A stretch of 9,235 bases of DNA from Bacteroidota bacterium. GTDB taxonomy: Bacteria; Bacteroidota; Bacteroidia; SpSt-205; S141-50. This document shows, piece by piece, positions 1 to 6,525 of the stretch. Numbering within the stretch: the first letter of the stretch is position 1; each line of letters opens with the position of its first letter. The translations under genes were made by a program, and so were the position numbers. The stretch spans positions 1-9,235 of the forward strand of contig WFXK01000136.1 in the NCBI GenBank assembly GCA_015490695.1. The letters run 5' to 3'. The notes beneath the pieces are model-generated. The model was given only the letters and a program-made list of their open reading frames with translations. It was not told where the DNA came from and did not search any database.

Positions 1-56
1 ATATTAAACCTCTTATTGCCCAAAAGCGAATAAAGCTAGGGAATGAAATAACCAAT

Positions 57-710
57 TTATCTTCTAAAATCATAGCCTAAAATCTTTATTCCCGGTGGTA
101 AAGTGAATTGTTTAGGATTAAATTTTCTTGGTTTGATTTGAATAGCGGTGATTTCAATTGTGTTTCCATTGTGTTTACGTATGATTTTCAATGGGATTCT
201 ACCTTCTAAGCCTGGGGTTAAGAAGTGGGCTGTGGCGTTGCGTTTGCCCTCAAAAAAAGCTAAGTTGACTCTATAAAGGTCTGAAACATAATAAGTGATT
301 TCTTCTCCATTTTCTTTTTCTACTTTATAAGCCTGAGTAAGCACCCCTAAGATGACTAAGGTATCTCCGATAATGGGTTTTGCAGGTTTTTTAGGACGGA
401 CAGGTTTAACTTTTTCTTTAGTGAAGGCACGATGGTTTTTTAAGTCTAAGATGTAGGTTTTATCGGAATCGGCAATATAGAGGCGGGTTGTGGGGAAGCG
501 GGCTTCCCAAAGATGGACGATGTAGTTACCGTCTTTTATGTGGAAGGTTACTTTGCGTGGGACTTCGTTGTTATCAAAGAAAGTTTGGTCTTTGCCGTAA
601 TAATACACATCGTAAACGATACTTCCTTCAAAGTATTGAAAGGGTTTATAGGCACCTCCTTGCGCCCATAGAAGAATAGGGAAACAAAAGAGCCAGATAG
701 AACGTTTCAT
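57..710 (-). CDS. Secreted DUF4412-like protein
   Basis: A 217-aa protein with a clear signal peptide (MKRSIWLFCFPILLWAQ, cleavage probably after AQ). The Cys at position 9 lies inside the hydrophobic core, so this is not a lipoprotein signal. The mature part has no membrane segment. Its layout resembles Bacteroidota DUF4412/GLPGLI-type periplasmic proteins: an opening FEGSIVYDVYY strand, a middle KTYILDLKNHRAF strand, then YYVSDLYRVN, IPLKIIRK and a closing FTLPPGIKILGY. A Lys/Pro-rich linker (KPVRPKKPAKP) sits near residue 107. Family members bind or sense something unknown in the envelope, and I cannot assign a ligand. Its ATG overlaps the prfA stop as ATGA, so it is probably translated by coupling to prfA. 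The reading frame is secure; the family assignment is by resemblance only. Confidence 0.75.
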   Translation of the reverse strand: MKRSIWLFCFPILLWAQGGAYKPFQYFEGSIVYDVYYYGKDQTFFDNNEVPRKVTFHIKDGNYIVHLWEARFPTTRLYIADSDKTYILDLKNHRAFTKEKVKPVRPKKPAKPIIGDTLVILGVLTQAYKVEKENGEEITYYVSDLYRVNLAFFEGKRNATAHFLTPGLEGRIPLKIIRKHNGNTIEITAIQIKPRKFNPKQFTLPPGIKILGYDFRR

Positions 711-1777
711 TTCTCTAAAGCGGCTAATTGTTGCGTTTGGTCATGAAGGATTAAAGCATCTATTAAGGGGTCTAAGTTGCCGTCTAAAATATCGGGCAGA
801 TTATATAGCGTTAGTCCTATACGGTGGTCTGTAACACGGCTTTGTGGAAAATTATAGGTTCGTATTTTAGCGCTTCTATCACCTGTAGAAACCATTTGCG
901 AGCGCATTTTAGATTCTTCTTCTTTTCTTTTTCGCATTTCTAATTCGTAGATGCGAGCCCTTAGGATTTTCATTGCCATTTCATAGTTACGGATTTGAGA
1001 ACGTTCATTTTGCATAGATACAACAATACCTGTGGGGATATGAGTTAATCGGACAGCAGATTGGGTTCTATTGACGTGTTGTCCTCCAGGACCAGAGGCG
1101 CAAAACACTTCTTTTTTAATATCTTTTGGGTCTATGTGGATGTCTACTTCATCGGGTTCGGGTAGGACGGCTACAGTGGCGGCAGAGGTATGGATACGTC
1201 CTTGGGATTCGGTTTTGGGGATACGTTGTACTCGGTGTACCCCTGCTTCATACTTTAAGCGGCTGTAGGCTTCATCACCTTGGATGCGGGCAATGACTTC
1301 TTTGAACCCACCTACGCTTCCTTCGTGGTAGGAGGTGATGGTAAAGTCCCATCCTTTTCGTTCGGCATAGCGCTGATACATACGAAGCAAATCACCTGCG
1401 AACAGTGCTGCTTCGTCCCCCCCTGTTCCGGCACGAATCTCTAAAATCACTGGTTTGCCTTCATTGGGGTCCCGAGGTAATAACAACCGCTTTAATTGTA
1501 ATTCCACTTCTGGTAGTTGTTGCTCTATGGTTTTTAACTCTTCTTGGGCTAATTGCTGTAGTTCGTCATCACTTTCGTTTTGTAAAATGTTTTTTGCTTC
1601 TTGTCGTCGTTCAAGGAGGTCTTCATAAATCTTTATGGTTTCAACAACAGGCTGTAAGCGCTTATACTCTTTATGCACTTCAGCATAGCGCTTTGTGTCG
1701 GCTATGATGTTTGGGTCTGCTAATTGTTTTTCTAAAACAGCAAACCGCTCTTTAATCTTTTGTAATCGTTCTATCAT
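707..1777 (-). CDS. prfA: Peptide chain release factor 1 (RF1)
   Basis: A full-length class I release factor of 356 aa (family usually about 355-360). It recognises UAA and UAG in the ribosomal A site and triggers peptidyl-tRNA hydrolysis. The N-terminal ~100 residues are a charged helical domain. The stop-codon reading tripeptide of RF1 is PKT at 187-189, matching the PxT pattern, inside HRVQRIPKTESQGRIHTSA. The catalytic GGQ is at 231-233 in SGPGGQHVNRTQSAVRL; its Gln is normally methylated by PrmC, and no prmC gene is present here. The C-terminal STGDR...RTYNFPQSRVTDHR block is RF1-type, unlike the matching part of RF2. The gene lies 12 nt downstream of a 114-aa unknown gene, and its stop overlaps the next start as ATGA. 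Confidence 0.97.
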   Translation of the reverse strand: MIERLQKIKERFAVLEKQLADPNIIADTKRYAEVHKEYKRLQPVVETIKIYEDLLERRQEAKNILQNESDDELQQLAQEELKTIEQQLPEVELQLKRLLLPRDPNEGKPVILEIRAGTGGDEAALFAGDLLRMYQRYAERKGWDFTITSYHEGSVGGFKEVIARIQGDEAYSRLKYEAGVHRVQRIPKTESQGRIHTSAATVAVLPEPDEVDIHIDPKDIKKEVFCASGPGGQHVNRTQSAVRLTHIPTGIVVSMQNERSQIRNYEMAMKILRARIYELEMRKRKEEESKMRSQMVSTGDRSAKIRTYNFPQSRVTDHRIGLTLYNLPDILDGNLDPLIDALILHDQTQQLAALEK

Positions 1778-1789
1778 GAGGGTACAAAG

Positions 1790-2134
1790 TTAAAGACTTC
1801 GTTCGTAAGGGATAAAGAGCACCAAAGGGGGTTCTATAATGATAAAGGCGGCTTTTTTTAAAGGATGTTCATGTGCTTTACGAAAGTCCTCCACGTTTTC
1901 TCTACGAATGAATTGTTGTTGGACTAAGGTTTCTAATAACGTTGCATGGATATACCACGAGGAATGGGGAGGGTATAACAAAGGAATTCCTTTTTGAATA
2001 GGCTCTTTAGCGGCTAAAAACACAGGATTTTTAGAAATGCGCTCTTTTAAGACTTGTCGTGTGATTTGATAGAAGATGTCTTGGTATTTTCTAAAGGTTT
2101 CTTTTAGGCTTTGCAATATGAAGGTATTATCCAT
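1790..2134 (-). CDS. Conserved-looking hypothetical protein, 114 aa
   Basis: I do not recognise this protein. It has 114 residues, no signal peptide and no clear transmembrane helix, so it is probably cytoplasmic. The N-terminal half looks helical and basic (LKETFRKYQDIFYQITRQVLK). A middle segment has GIPLLYPPHSSWYIHATLL. The C-terminal end has a hydrophobic strand-like run (AAFIIIEPPLVLFIPYERSL). Support for it being real is positional: its ATG shares a base with the yciO-like stop (TGATG), it ends 12 nt before prfA, and leaving it out would open a hole of more than 300 nt in an otherwise gapless unit. Being between a threonylcarbamoyl-type protein and RF1 hints at a translation-related role, but that is inference only. 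Confidence 0.75.
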   Translation of the reverse strand: MDNTFILQSLKETFRKYQDIFYQITRQVLKERISKNPVFLAAKEPIQKGIPLLYPPHSSWYIHATLLETLVQQQFIRRENVEDFRKAHEHPLKKAAFIIIEPPLVLFIPYERSL

Positions 2135-2784
2135 CAGATTTCTTCGGGTTTAAGGACTAAGTTTAGTTTTTCCAGGTCGCCTGCGCCTTCTCTCAGGACA
2201 ACGATGTTGTCTTCTCCTTGGCTGACGTCTATAACAGTAGAGGGGATGATTCCTCCTGGTCCGCCATCTATGACGGCATCTACGATTTTTCCGTATTTTT
2301 CATGAATGAGTTCGGGGTCGGTTTTATATTCTAAGGGGTCTTCGCTATCTTTTAAGCTGGTTGTTAACAAAGGATTTCCAAGGGCTTTTACAATAGCGGT
2401 TGTAACAGGATGGTCTACTACTCGGATGCCAATGGTCTTTCTACGGGTTTGAAAATGGCGAGGAACTTTTTTAGACGCTTTTAAAATAAAGGTGTAGGGA
2501 CCTGGCAAGGCTCTTTTGAGCAGTTTATAAACAGGAGTAGAGACACCCACGGCGTATTCACCGATGATGCTTACGCTTTCACAGACACAGGAGAAAAGGG
2601 CTTTTCCGGGTTCAATACCGCGGATGCGGCAAAGTCGTTCTGCAGCTTTTTTGTTCATTATGTCGCAGCCAATGGCGTAAACAGTATCGGTAGGATAAAT
2701 AATAACGCCTCCTTCTTTTAAAATCTCCACAACTCGGTTAATAAGCCGCTGCTGCGGATGCTTGGAATTGATGCGTAGTAACAT
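2134..2784 (-). CDS. yciO: YciO/TsaC (Sua5-YrdC) family protein
   Basis: A YrdC-domain protein of 216 aa from the preferred ATG at 2784. The family includes L-threonylcarbamoyladenylate synthases, which make the activated intermediate for t6A in ANN-decoding tRNAs. Visible signatures are HPQQRLINRVVEILK then GGVIIYPTDTVYAIGCD (residues 9-41), CRIRG (52-56), ALPGPYTFILK (92-102), KTIGIRV (116-122), LLTTSLK (139-145) and PSTVID (181-186). This pattern follows the YciO branch: TTSLK stands where canonical TsaC/Sua5 have a SAN-type motif, so true t6A activity is uncertain. The frame runs upstream to 2850, but those extra 22 residues look non-coding and overlap the divergent promoter. The 2784 ATG follows an A-rich leader (GGGCAAAAAAACAAAAAACA) typical of Bacteroidota starts. 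It is probably the first gene of the minus-strand unit. Confidence 0.88.
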   Translation of the reverse strand: MLLRINSKHPQQRLINRVVEILKEGGVIIYPTDTVYAIGCDIMNKKAAERLCRIRGIEPGKALFSCVCESVSIIGEYAVGVSTPVYKLLKRALPGPYTFILKASKKVPRHFQTRRKTIGIRVVDHPVTTAIVKALGNPLLTTSLKDSEDPLEYKTDPELIHEKYGKIVDAVIDGGPGGIIPSTVIDVSQGEDNIVVLREGAGDLEKLNLVLKPEEI

Positions 2785-2813
2785 TGTTTTTTGTTTTTTT
2801 GCCCTTAACTTCG
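2784..2813 (+). promoter_or_regulatory. Candidate Bacteroidota promoter for the plus-strand operon
   Basis: TTG at 2784-2786, 19 nt, then TAACTTCG at 2806-2813. The second element matches the Bacteroidota -7 consensus TAnnTTTG with one mismatch, and the spacing is in the expected range. Transcription would begin near 2818, leaving a leader of about 40 nt before the ATG at 2861. It overlaps the yciO-like start codon region, so the two divergent units may interfere with each other. This is a pattern match only, in a T-rich stretch where chance matches are easy. Confidence 0.35.
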
Positions 2814-2860
2814 CTCCTACGAAATTGGGAAAATTTTTTATTCGTACCAAATTTGTAGCG

Positions 2861-3661
2861 ATGATAAGAAAAGTCTTTCTCTTATGCTTGAGCTTGTTAT
2901 ATGCTCAAGTTCAGGATTATGAGCCTCCGAAAGTGGAAAAAATCCCTTACTTAGGGTTACGCATCATTTCTGGAAGAAGCCGATTAGCCAATAACGAGCT
3001 CAATCCCGATACAACGACTAACTTAAGACGTCAATTTACCTTAGGGTTCTTAGCGGGCATTACCTTGGGATACCGATTTAGTAAAAACTTTTCTTTAGAA
3101 ATTCTTCCTACAGTGGCAAATCTTGGTGAAACCTATTTTGGGAAAACGTTTCAGGGAGATAACTTCATACGGCAGAGTCGTATTACCTATATTCAATTGG
3201 CTGTATTACCTCGGGGACAACTGCGCCTTAATGCACAAACGTATTTGAATGTTTCTCTTGGTCCTTATGTTGCTGCCTTGGTAAATGCTTCCGAATCATT
3301 TGAGAATGAGCCTATTAACTTTGGTGCAGGGGGAATTGCTGCAAAAGACCTCTATAGACTCTTTGCTTTCGGTTATCAAATAGGAGTCGGCTTAGAAGTT
3401 TTCTTTTCTCAAAAGTTTGGTGTGGAGTTCCTTGCTCAATGGATGCACACCATTACGGATATTGAAAACAAAAAATTACAGTGGTTAAATCCTGCATCGC
3501 GCCAGCAAGAGCGGTTTTACGATAACTATTACAGTTATGAACCTTGGGGGGAAGCAATGCGAGAAGCCCTCTTTAGAAAAAGCCTACGAAGAGTAGAACC
3601 AACTCATATTACTTTGTTAGGACTTTCGGTTTCTCTGAATTATTATTTTGTTAAATTGTAA
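2861..3661 (+). CDS. PorT-like outer-membrane beta-barrel protein
   Basis: A 266-aa protein with a signal peptide (MIRKVFLLCLSLLYAQ) followed by alternating strand and turn segments typical of an 8- to 10-stranded barrel: GFLAGITLGYRFSKNFSLEI, YLNVSLGPYVAALV, FGYQIGVGLEVFFSQKFGVEF and the last strand LLGLSVSLNYYFVKL. This is the layout of the broad Bacteroidota outer-membrane beta-barrel/PorT-like group. Members near the core of that group serve in type IX secretion, but most have no known job and none can be claimed here. The ATG at 2861 is chosen because it begins directly at the signal peptide. The frame extends back to 2762, but that part overlaps the divergent gene and promoter and lacks protein-like sequence. 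First gene of the plus-strand unit; the next gene starts 4 nt after its stop. Confidence 0.8.
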   Translation: MIRKVFLLCLSLLYAQVQDYEPPKVEKIPYLGLRIISGRSRLANNELNPDTTTNLRRQFTLGFLAGITLGYRFSKNFSLEILPTVANLGETYFGKTFQGDNFIRQSRITYIQLAVLPRGQLRLNAQTYLNVSLGPYVAALVNASESFENEPINFGAGGIAAKDLYRLFAFGYQIGVGLEVFFSQKFGVEFLAQWMHTITDIENKKLQWLNPASRQQERFYDNYYSYEPWGEAMREALFRKSLRRVEPTHITLLGLSVSLNYYFVKL

Positions 3662-3665
3662 ACCT

Positions 3666-4391
3666 ATGCAATGGCGTAAAAATATTCCGAATTTTTTACC
3701 GAAGAATTTTGTTAACAAAACAGTAGATTGGCATGAGAAGAAGGCGAAGGACACCTGGCAGATTTTTAAGATTATAGCGGAGTTTGTAGATGGTTTTGAG
3801 AAGTTATCGCAGATTGGACCGTGCGTAGCGATTTTTGGTTCAGCACGAGCGAAACCAGGGGATGCGATTTATGAACTTACCGTAGAGGTTGCCAAGGCGG
3901 TAGGAGACAGTGGCTATGGCATCATTACAGGCGGTGGACCTGGAGTGATGGAAGCGGCAAACAAAGGAGCACAAGCCGTCGGCGCCTACTCCGTCGGACT
4001 AAACATCCTTTTACCTTTTGAACAAACTCCTAATCCTTACATAGACCCCGATTTATTAATGCACTTCAATTATTTCTTTGTGCGGAAAGTGATGTTTGTG
4101 AAGTATTCTCAGGCTTTTGTTGTGATGCCCGGCGGCTTTGGCACCTTAGATGAACTCTTTGAAGCCCTCACCTTAATACAAACTCAAAAAATTGACCGCT
4201 TCCCCGTCATCTTAGTAGGTTCTGAATACTGGAACCCTTTAGTGCAATGGATAAAAAACACCCTTTTGGAAACCTATCACTACATCTCCCCAGAAGACCT
4301 CTTCCTATTCACCGTCGTAGATACTCCTAAAGAAGTTGTGAAAGTATTGGATGAGTTCTATTCTCAGTTCCTCCATAGTCCTAAGTTTTAA
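3666..4391 (+). CDS. LOG-family nucleotide 5'-monophosphate phosphoribohydrolase
   Basis: A Rossmann-fold protein of 241 aa in the LOG (lysine decarboxylase-like, TIGR00730-type) family. These enzymes cleave the N-glycosidic bond of cytokinin or purine nucleoside monophosphates, giving free base and ribose 5-phosphate; older 'lysine decarboxylase' labels are wrong. Key motifs are all present: IFGSAR at 56-61, GGGPGVMEAANKGA at 89-102, FFVRK at 137-141 with the conserved Arg, and PGGFGTLDE at 155-163 with the conserved Glu. About 50 residues precede the core, making it longer than plant-type LOGs (near 190-200 aa) but normal for this bacterial subgroup. ATG at 3666 is preferred to an upstream in-frame TTG at 3648 that lies inside the previous gene. 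No signal peptide: cytoplasmic. Its substrate and its link to envelope neighbours are unknown. Confidence 0.9.
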   Translation: MQWRKNIPNFLPKNFVNKTVDWHEKKAKDTWQIFKIIAEFVDGFEKLSQIGPCVAIFGSARAKPGDAIYELTVEVAKAVGDSGYGIITGGGPGVMEAANKGAQAVGAYSVGLNILLPFEQTPNPYIDPDLLMHFNYFFVRKVMFVKYSQAFVVMPGGFGTLDELFEALTLIQTQKIDRFPVILVGSEYWNPLVQWIKNTLLETYHYISPEDLFLFTVVDTPKEVVKVLDEFYSQFLHSPKF

Positions 4392-4395
4392 ATCC

Positions 4396-5052
4396 ATGTT
4401 GTTGCTATTGGCTTTGCTGCCTTCTGTTGTTATCTTAGCCCTCGTTTATTGGATGGATAAATATGAAAAAGAATCTCATACCCATTTGCAATTAGCCCTT
4501 TTCTTAGGCAGTGCTATTTTTGTTGTTGCATGGTTCATAGAAGAACAATGGAATTCATTGAATCTAAATAACACTTTTATCAATGCTTTTTTTCAAACCG
4601 CTTTTGTTGAAGAAGGATTAAAGTTCTGTATTTTAATGTTGTTTTTTTATCCTCGAAGTTTCTTTAACGAGCCTTTTGATGGAATCGTTTATGGCGTATA
4701 CATAAGTACAGGCTTTGCTACTGTAGAAAACCTTTTTTATGTCTATGGTGTGCAAGATGCTTATACGGTTGCCATTTTGAGAATGTTTAGTGCTGTTCCT
4801 TTGCATGCTGTTGCAGGGGTATTACTGGGTTACTATGCAGGATGCAAAAAGTTTTTCCATTATCATGGTATAAGGTCTTTAGTGCTTGGTTTTGTTTTTG
4901 CTTTCTTACTTCACGGACTATATGATTATTTTTTATTGCAGAAAATTCATTATTGGCTTATTGTTTTTTCTTTTTTGGTGTTAGGCATAGGAGTTTATTA
5001 TAGTTTACGGGCTATGCGTATACATCAAGAAGCTTCTCCTTTTAAGCCATGA
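4396..5052 (+). CDS. PrsW-family intramembrane metalloprotease
   Basis: A 218-aa polytopic membrane protein with about seven hydrophobic segments. The PrsW family signature is complete: VEEGLKF at 71-77, FDGIVYG at 94-100, GFATVEN at 106-112, PLHAVAG at 135-141 and HGLYDY at 173-178. The conserved Glu and His residues are the presumed metal ligands and active site. In Bacillus subtilis, PrsW makes the first cut in the anti-sigma factor RsiW; elsewhere substrates are mostly unknown. No sigma/anti-sigma pair is visible in this window. ATG at 4396, 4 nt after the LOG-family stop, is chosen over in-frame codons back to 4351 that overlap that gene. The stop overlaps the next start as ATGA. By context it may serve an envelope signalling or quality-control step, which is inference. 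Confidence 0.88.
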   Translation: MLLLLALLPSVVILALVYWMDKYEKESHTHLQLALFLGSAIFVVAWFIEEQWNSLNLNNTFINAFFQTAFVEEGLKFCILMLFFYPRSFFNEPFDGIVYGVYISTGFATVENLFYVYGVQDAYTVAILRMFSAVPLHAVAGVLLGYYAGCKKFFHYHGIRSLVLGFVFAFLLHGLYDYFLLQKIHYWLIVFSFLVLGIGVYYSLRAMRIHQEASPFKP

Positions 5053-5708
5053 AAAAAGGAGTGTTTTCACTTTTAAGTGTGTTTTATATCGTTTTAGCTC
5101 AGCAGTCGTTTCATTTTTACGGCAGTTGGGATGGCTTATTTATTCATGTTCGTTGTAAGAATCGGTGGAGGGTGAACAATGCTTTTCATGTGCGGCGTGT
5201 CGGTGGATTAAGTCTACCTCAGCAAAACTTATGGCGTCCATCGTTGCAATACCAGTTCAATGCCCACTTTGCTGCTTTCTTAGGTTACTCCTACATTGAG
5301 CATTTCCCTTATCGTACTAAGGAAGTTTCTCCTGTTACGGTGGAAAACAATATTTGGGAGCAATGGGTTTGGAAGCATGTTTTAAAAAAACATTTTGCTA
5401 TAAAGCATCGTTTTCGTTTAGAGCATCGTTGGCGTGGAGGGAAGTTTTCTAATCGTTTTCGTTATCGTTTTATTGTAAAGTATCCTAAGAAGGGGGTTTT
5501 TTATGTAAAAGTTTATGGAGAGTGGTTTTTAGCACGTTTATTACAAGATAGGGATTTTAATCAGCAGCGTTATTATTTAGGTGTAGGATGGCGGCGTCAG
5601 CGTTTAGAGTTTGCTATTGGGTATTTACATCGGGCAGTAAAAAGGAAGGAGCGATGGGAGCAGAACCATTTGGCAAATATGAAAATGGCTATTTATTTTG
5701 GGGAATGA
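5049..5708 (+). CDS. DUF2490 outer-membrane protein, strongly basic
   Basis: A 219-aa protein with a signal peptide (MKKGVFSLLSVFYIVLAQQ). It carries DUF2490-type features: NLWRPSLQYQFNAHFAAFLGYSYIEHF, an IWEQWVW block, HRFRLEHRW followed by NRFRYRF, and late strands YYLGVGWRR and LEFAIGYLHR, ending in MKMAIYFGE. (Motifs are quoted in part.) DUF2490 proteins are small outer-membrane barrels of unknown role. By my count it has close to 39 Lys/Arg and only about 13 Asp/Glu, so it should be very basic. Codons are markedly T-ending, with runs such as CGT/TTT/TAT, unlike the next gene. It starts by ATGA overlap with the PrsW-family gene and ends one base before the next ATG, pointing to translational coupling. 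Confidence 0.8.
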   Translation: MKKGVFSLLSVFYIVLAQQSFHFYGSWDGLFIHVRCKNRWRVNNAFHVRRVGGLSLPQQNLWRPSLQYQFNAHFAAFLGYSYIEHFPYRTKEVSPVTVENNIWEQWVWKHVLKKHFAIKHRFRLEHRWRGGKFSNRFRYRFIVKYPKKGVFYVKVYGEWFLARLLQDRDFNQQRYYLGVGWRRQRLEFAIGYLHRAVKRKERWEQNHLANMKMAIYFGE

Positions 5709-5709
5709 G

Positions 5710-6525
5710 ATGCGTTGGGTGGTATTGTGCTGGGGATATTTGTTTGCTCAGGAACATGCCCTTTTATGGGGACAAGCCCAAGCGGGAAGCGCTGCTAAAG
5801 GTAGTCTCTATGCCCCTGTGCAAAATCCCGCTGCAATGTTCCAAACCCTTAAACCTCAATTCAGTGCTACCTTCACTAAACCCTATATGCTGGCTATCAC
5901 CGCATTCACTTTCAATGCAACCCTCCCCTTCCTAAAACAACATTACTTAGGAACCTACTTATATCACTATGGATTTGAAAACTATCAAGAAATCAACGCT
6001 TCCTTTTCGTATGCGTATGCTTTTAAAAACCAATGGAGTTTAGCACTTAAAGCGATTTATCTTTATCAATCTACGGGAGAACCCTATACTCCTTTCCAGC
6101 AAATTGCCTTAGAAGCAGGTACTTTATTGCAATTAACACCCCAATGGGATATTGCCGTATGGGCAACCAATATCAATGGAGCATTAGACCAAAATAATCA
6201 ATTACTGCCTGTGCGTTATATCCTTGGACTCCATCATCAACCCAATCCGAAAACCCATCTTTATTTAGATATAGAGAAGTCTTTGCGTTTGCCCTTAGCA
6301 GTTCGTAGTGCTTTGTATTATAATGTTTACAAAACGGTTTCCATTACCGTAGGTATGGGTAATGTTCCGCAACGTTTCGCCTTAGGGATGGAACTACGTT
6401 ATGAAGCGCTGCTTTTCCACTGGGCAATCCAATATCATCCGCAACTACAATGGACACCTGTGATTTCCCTCTCTTTTAATCCTGAATATGCGAAGCAAGC
6501 TGCTGCTACTGCTGTTAGCGATTAA
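5710..6525 (+). CDS. Small outer-membrane beta-barrel protein, unclassified
   Basis: A 271-aa protein with a short signal peptide (MRWVVLCWGYLFAQ). After it come a Gly/Ala-rich segment with a QNPAAMF motif and then alternating amphipathic strands (INASFSYAYAF, WSLALKAIYLY, ISLSF), resembling PorV/FadL-like barrels of Bacteroidota where an NPA motif follows a GxxAA segment. I cannot assign a named family. The last barrel strand appears to be TPVISLSF; beyond it runs a tail of 15 residues (NPEYAKQAAATAVSD), most of it encoded in the 38-nt overlap with the next gene. ATG at 5710 is preferred to the in-frame TTG at 5698 because it starts the signal peptide and sits one base after the previous stop. 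Third positions are C/A-rich here. It is probably made together with the 681-aa downstream protein. Confidence 0.72.
   Translation: MRWVVLCWGYLFAQEHALLWGQAQAGSAAKGSLYAPVQNPAAMFQTLKPQFSATFTKPYMLAITAFTFNATLPFLKQHYLGTYLYHYGFENYQEINASFSYAYAFKNQWSLALKAIYLYQSTGEPYTPFQQIALEAGTLLQLTPQWDIAVWATNINGALDQNNQLLPVRYILGLHHQPNPKTHLYLDIEKSLRLPLAVRSALYYNVYKTVSITVGMGNVPQRFALGMELRYEALLFHWAIQYHPQLQWTPVISLSFNPEYAKQAAATAVSD

Larger units (their letters stand above)
57..2784 (-). other. Probable four-gene operon (yciO-like, unknown, prfA, DUF4412-like)
   Basis: All four genes read leftward with almost no space between them: TGATG overlap, 12-nt gap (1778-1789) and ATGA overlap. No promoter or terminator is evident inside. 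Sua5/TsaC-type genes and prfA are known neighbours in other bacteria (for example prfA-prmC-ywlC in Bacillus), but here prmC is absent and a 114-aa unknown takes its place. Confidence 0.75.

Noticed and set aside
1..56. Open frame on the minus strand beginning at a TTG next to the 57-59 stop, running off the left edge
   Set aside because: Only about 18 codons, no ATG and no recognisable motif; a stretch this short is open by chance too often.
2785..2850. N-terminal extension of the yciO-like protein to ATG at 2850
   Set aside because: The 22 extra residues do not resemble the family, and the 2784 ATG has an A-rich leader and begins just before the conserved HPQQRLINRVVEIL segment.
2762..2860. 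N-terminal extension of the PorT-like protein to an upstream ATG at 2762
   Set aside because: The extension overlaps the start of the divergent yciO-like gene and the promoter; a clean signal peptide begins at 2861.
5588..5935. 115-codon plus-strand open frame bridging the DUF2490 and small-barrel genes
   Set aside because: It overlaps both in a different frame and lacks protein-like composition; both flanking frames have signal peptides and barrel patterns.
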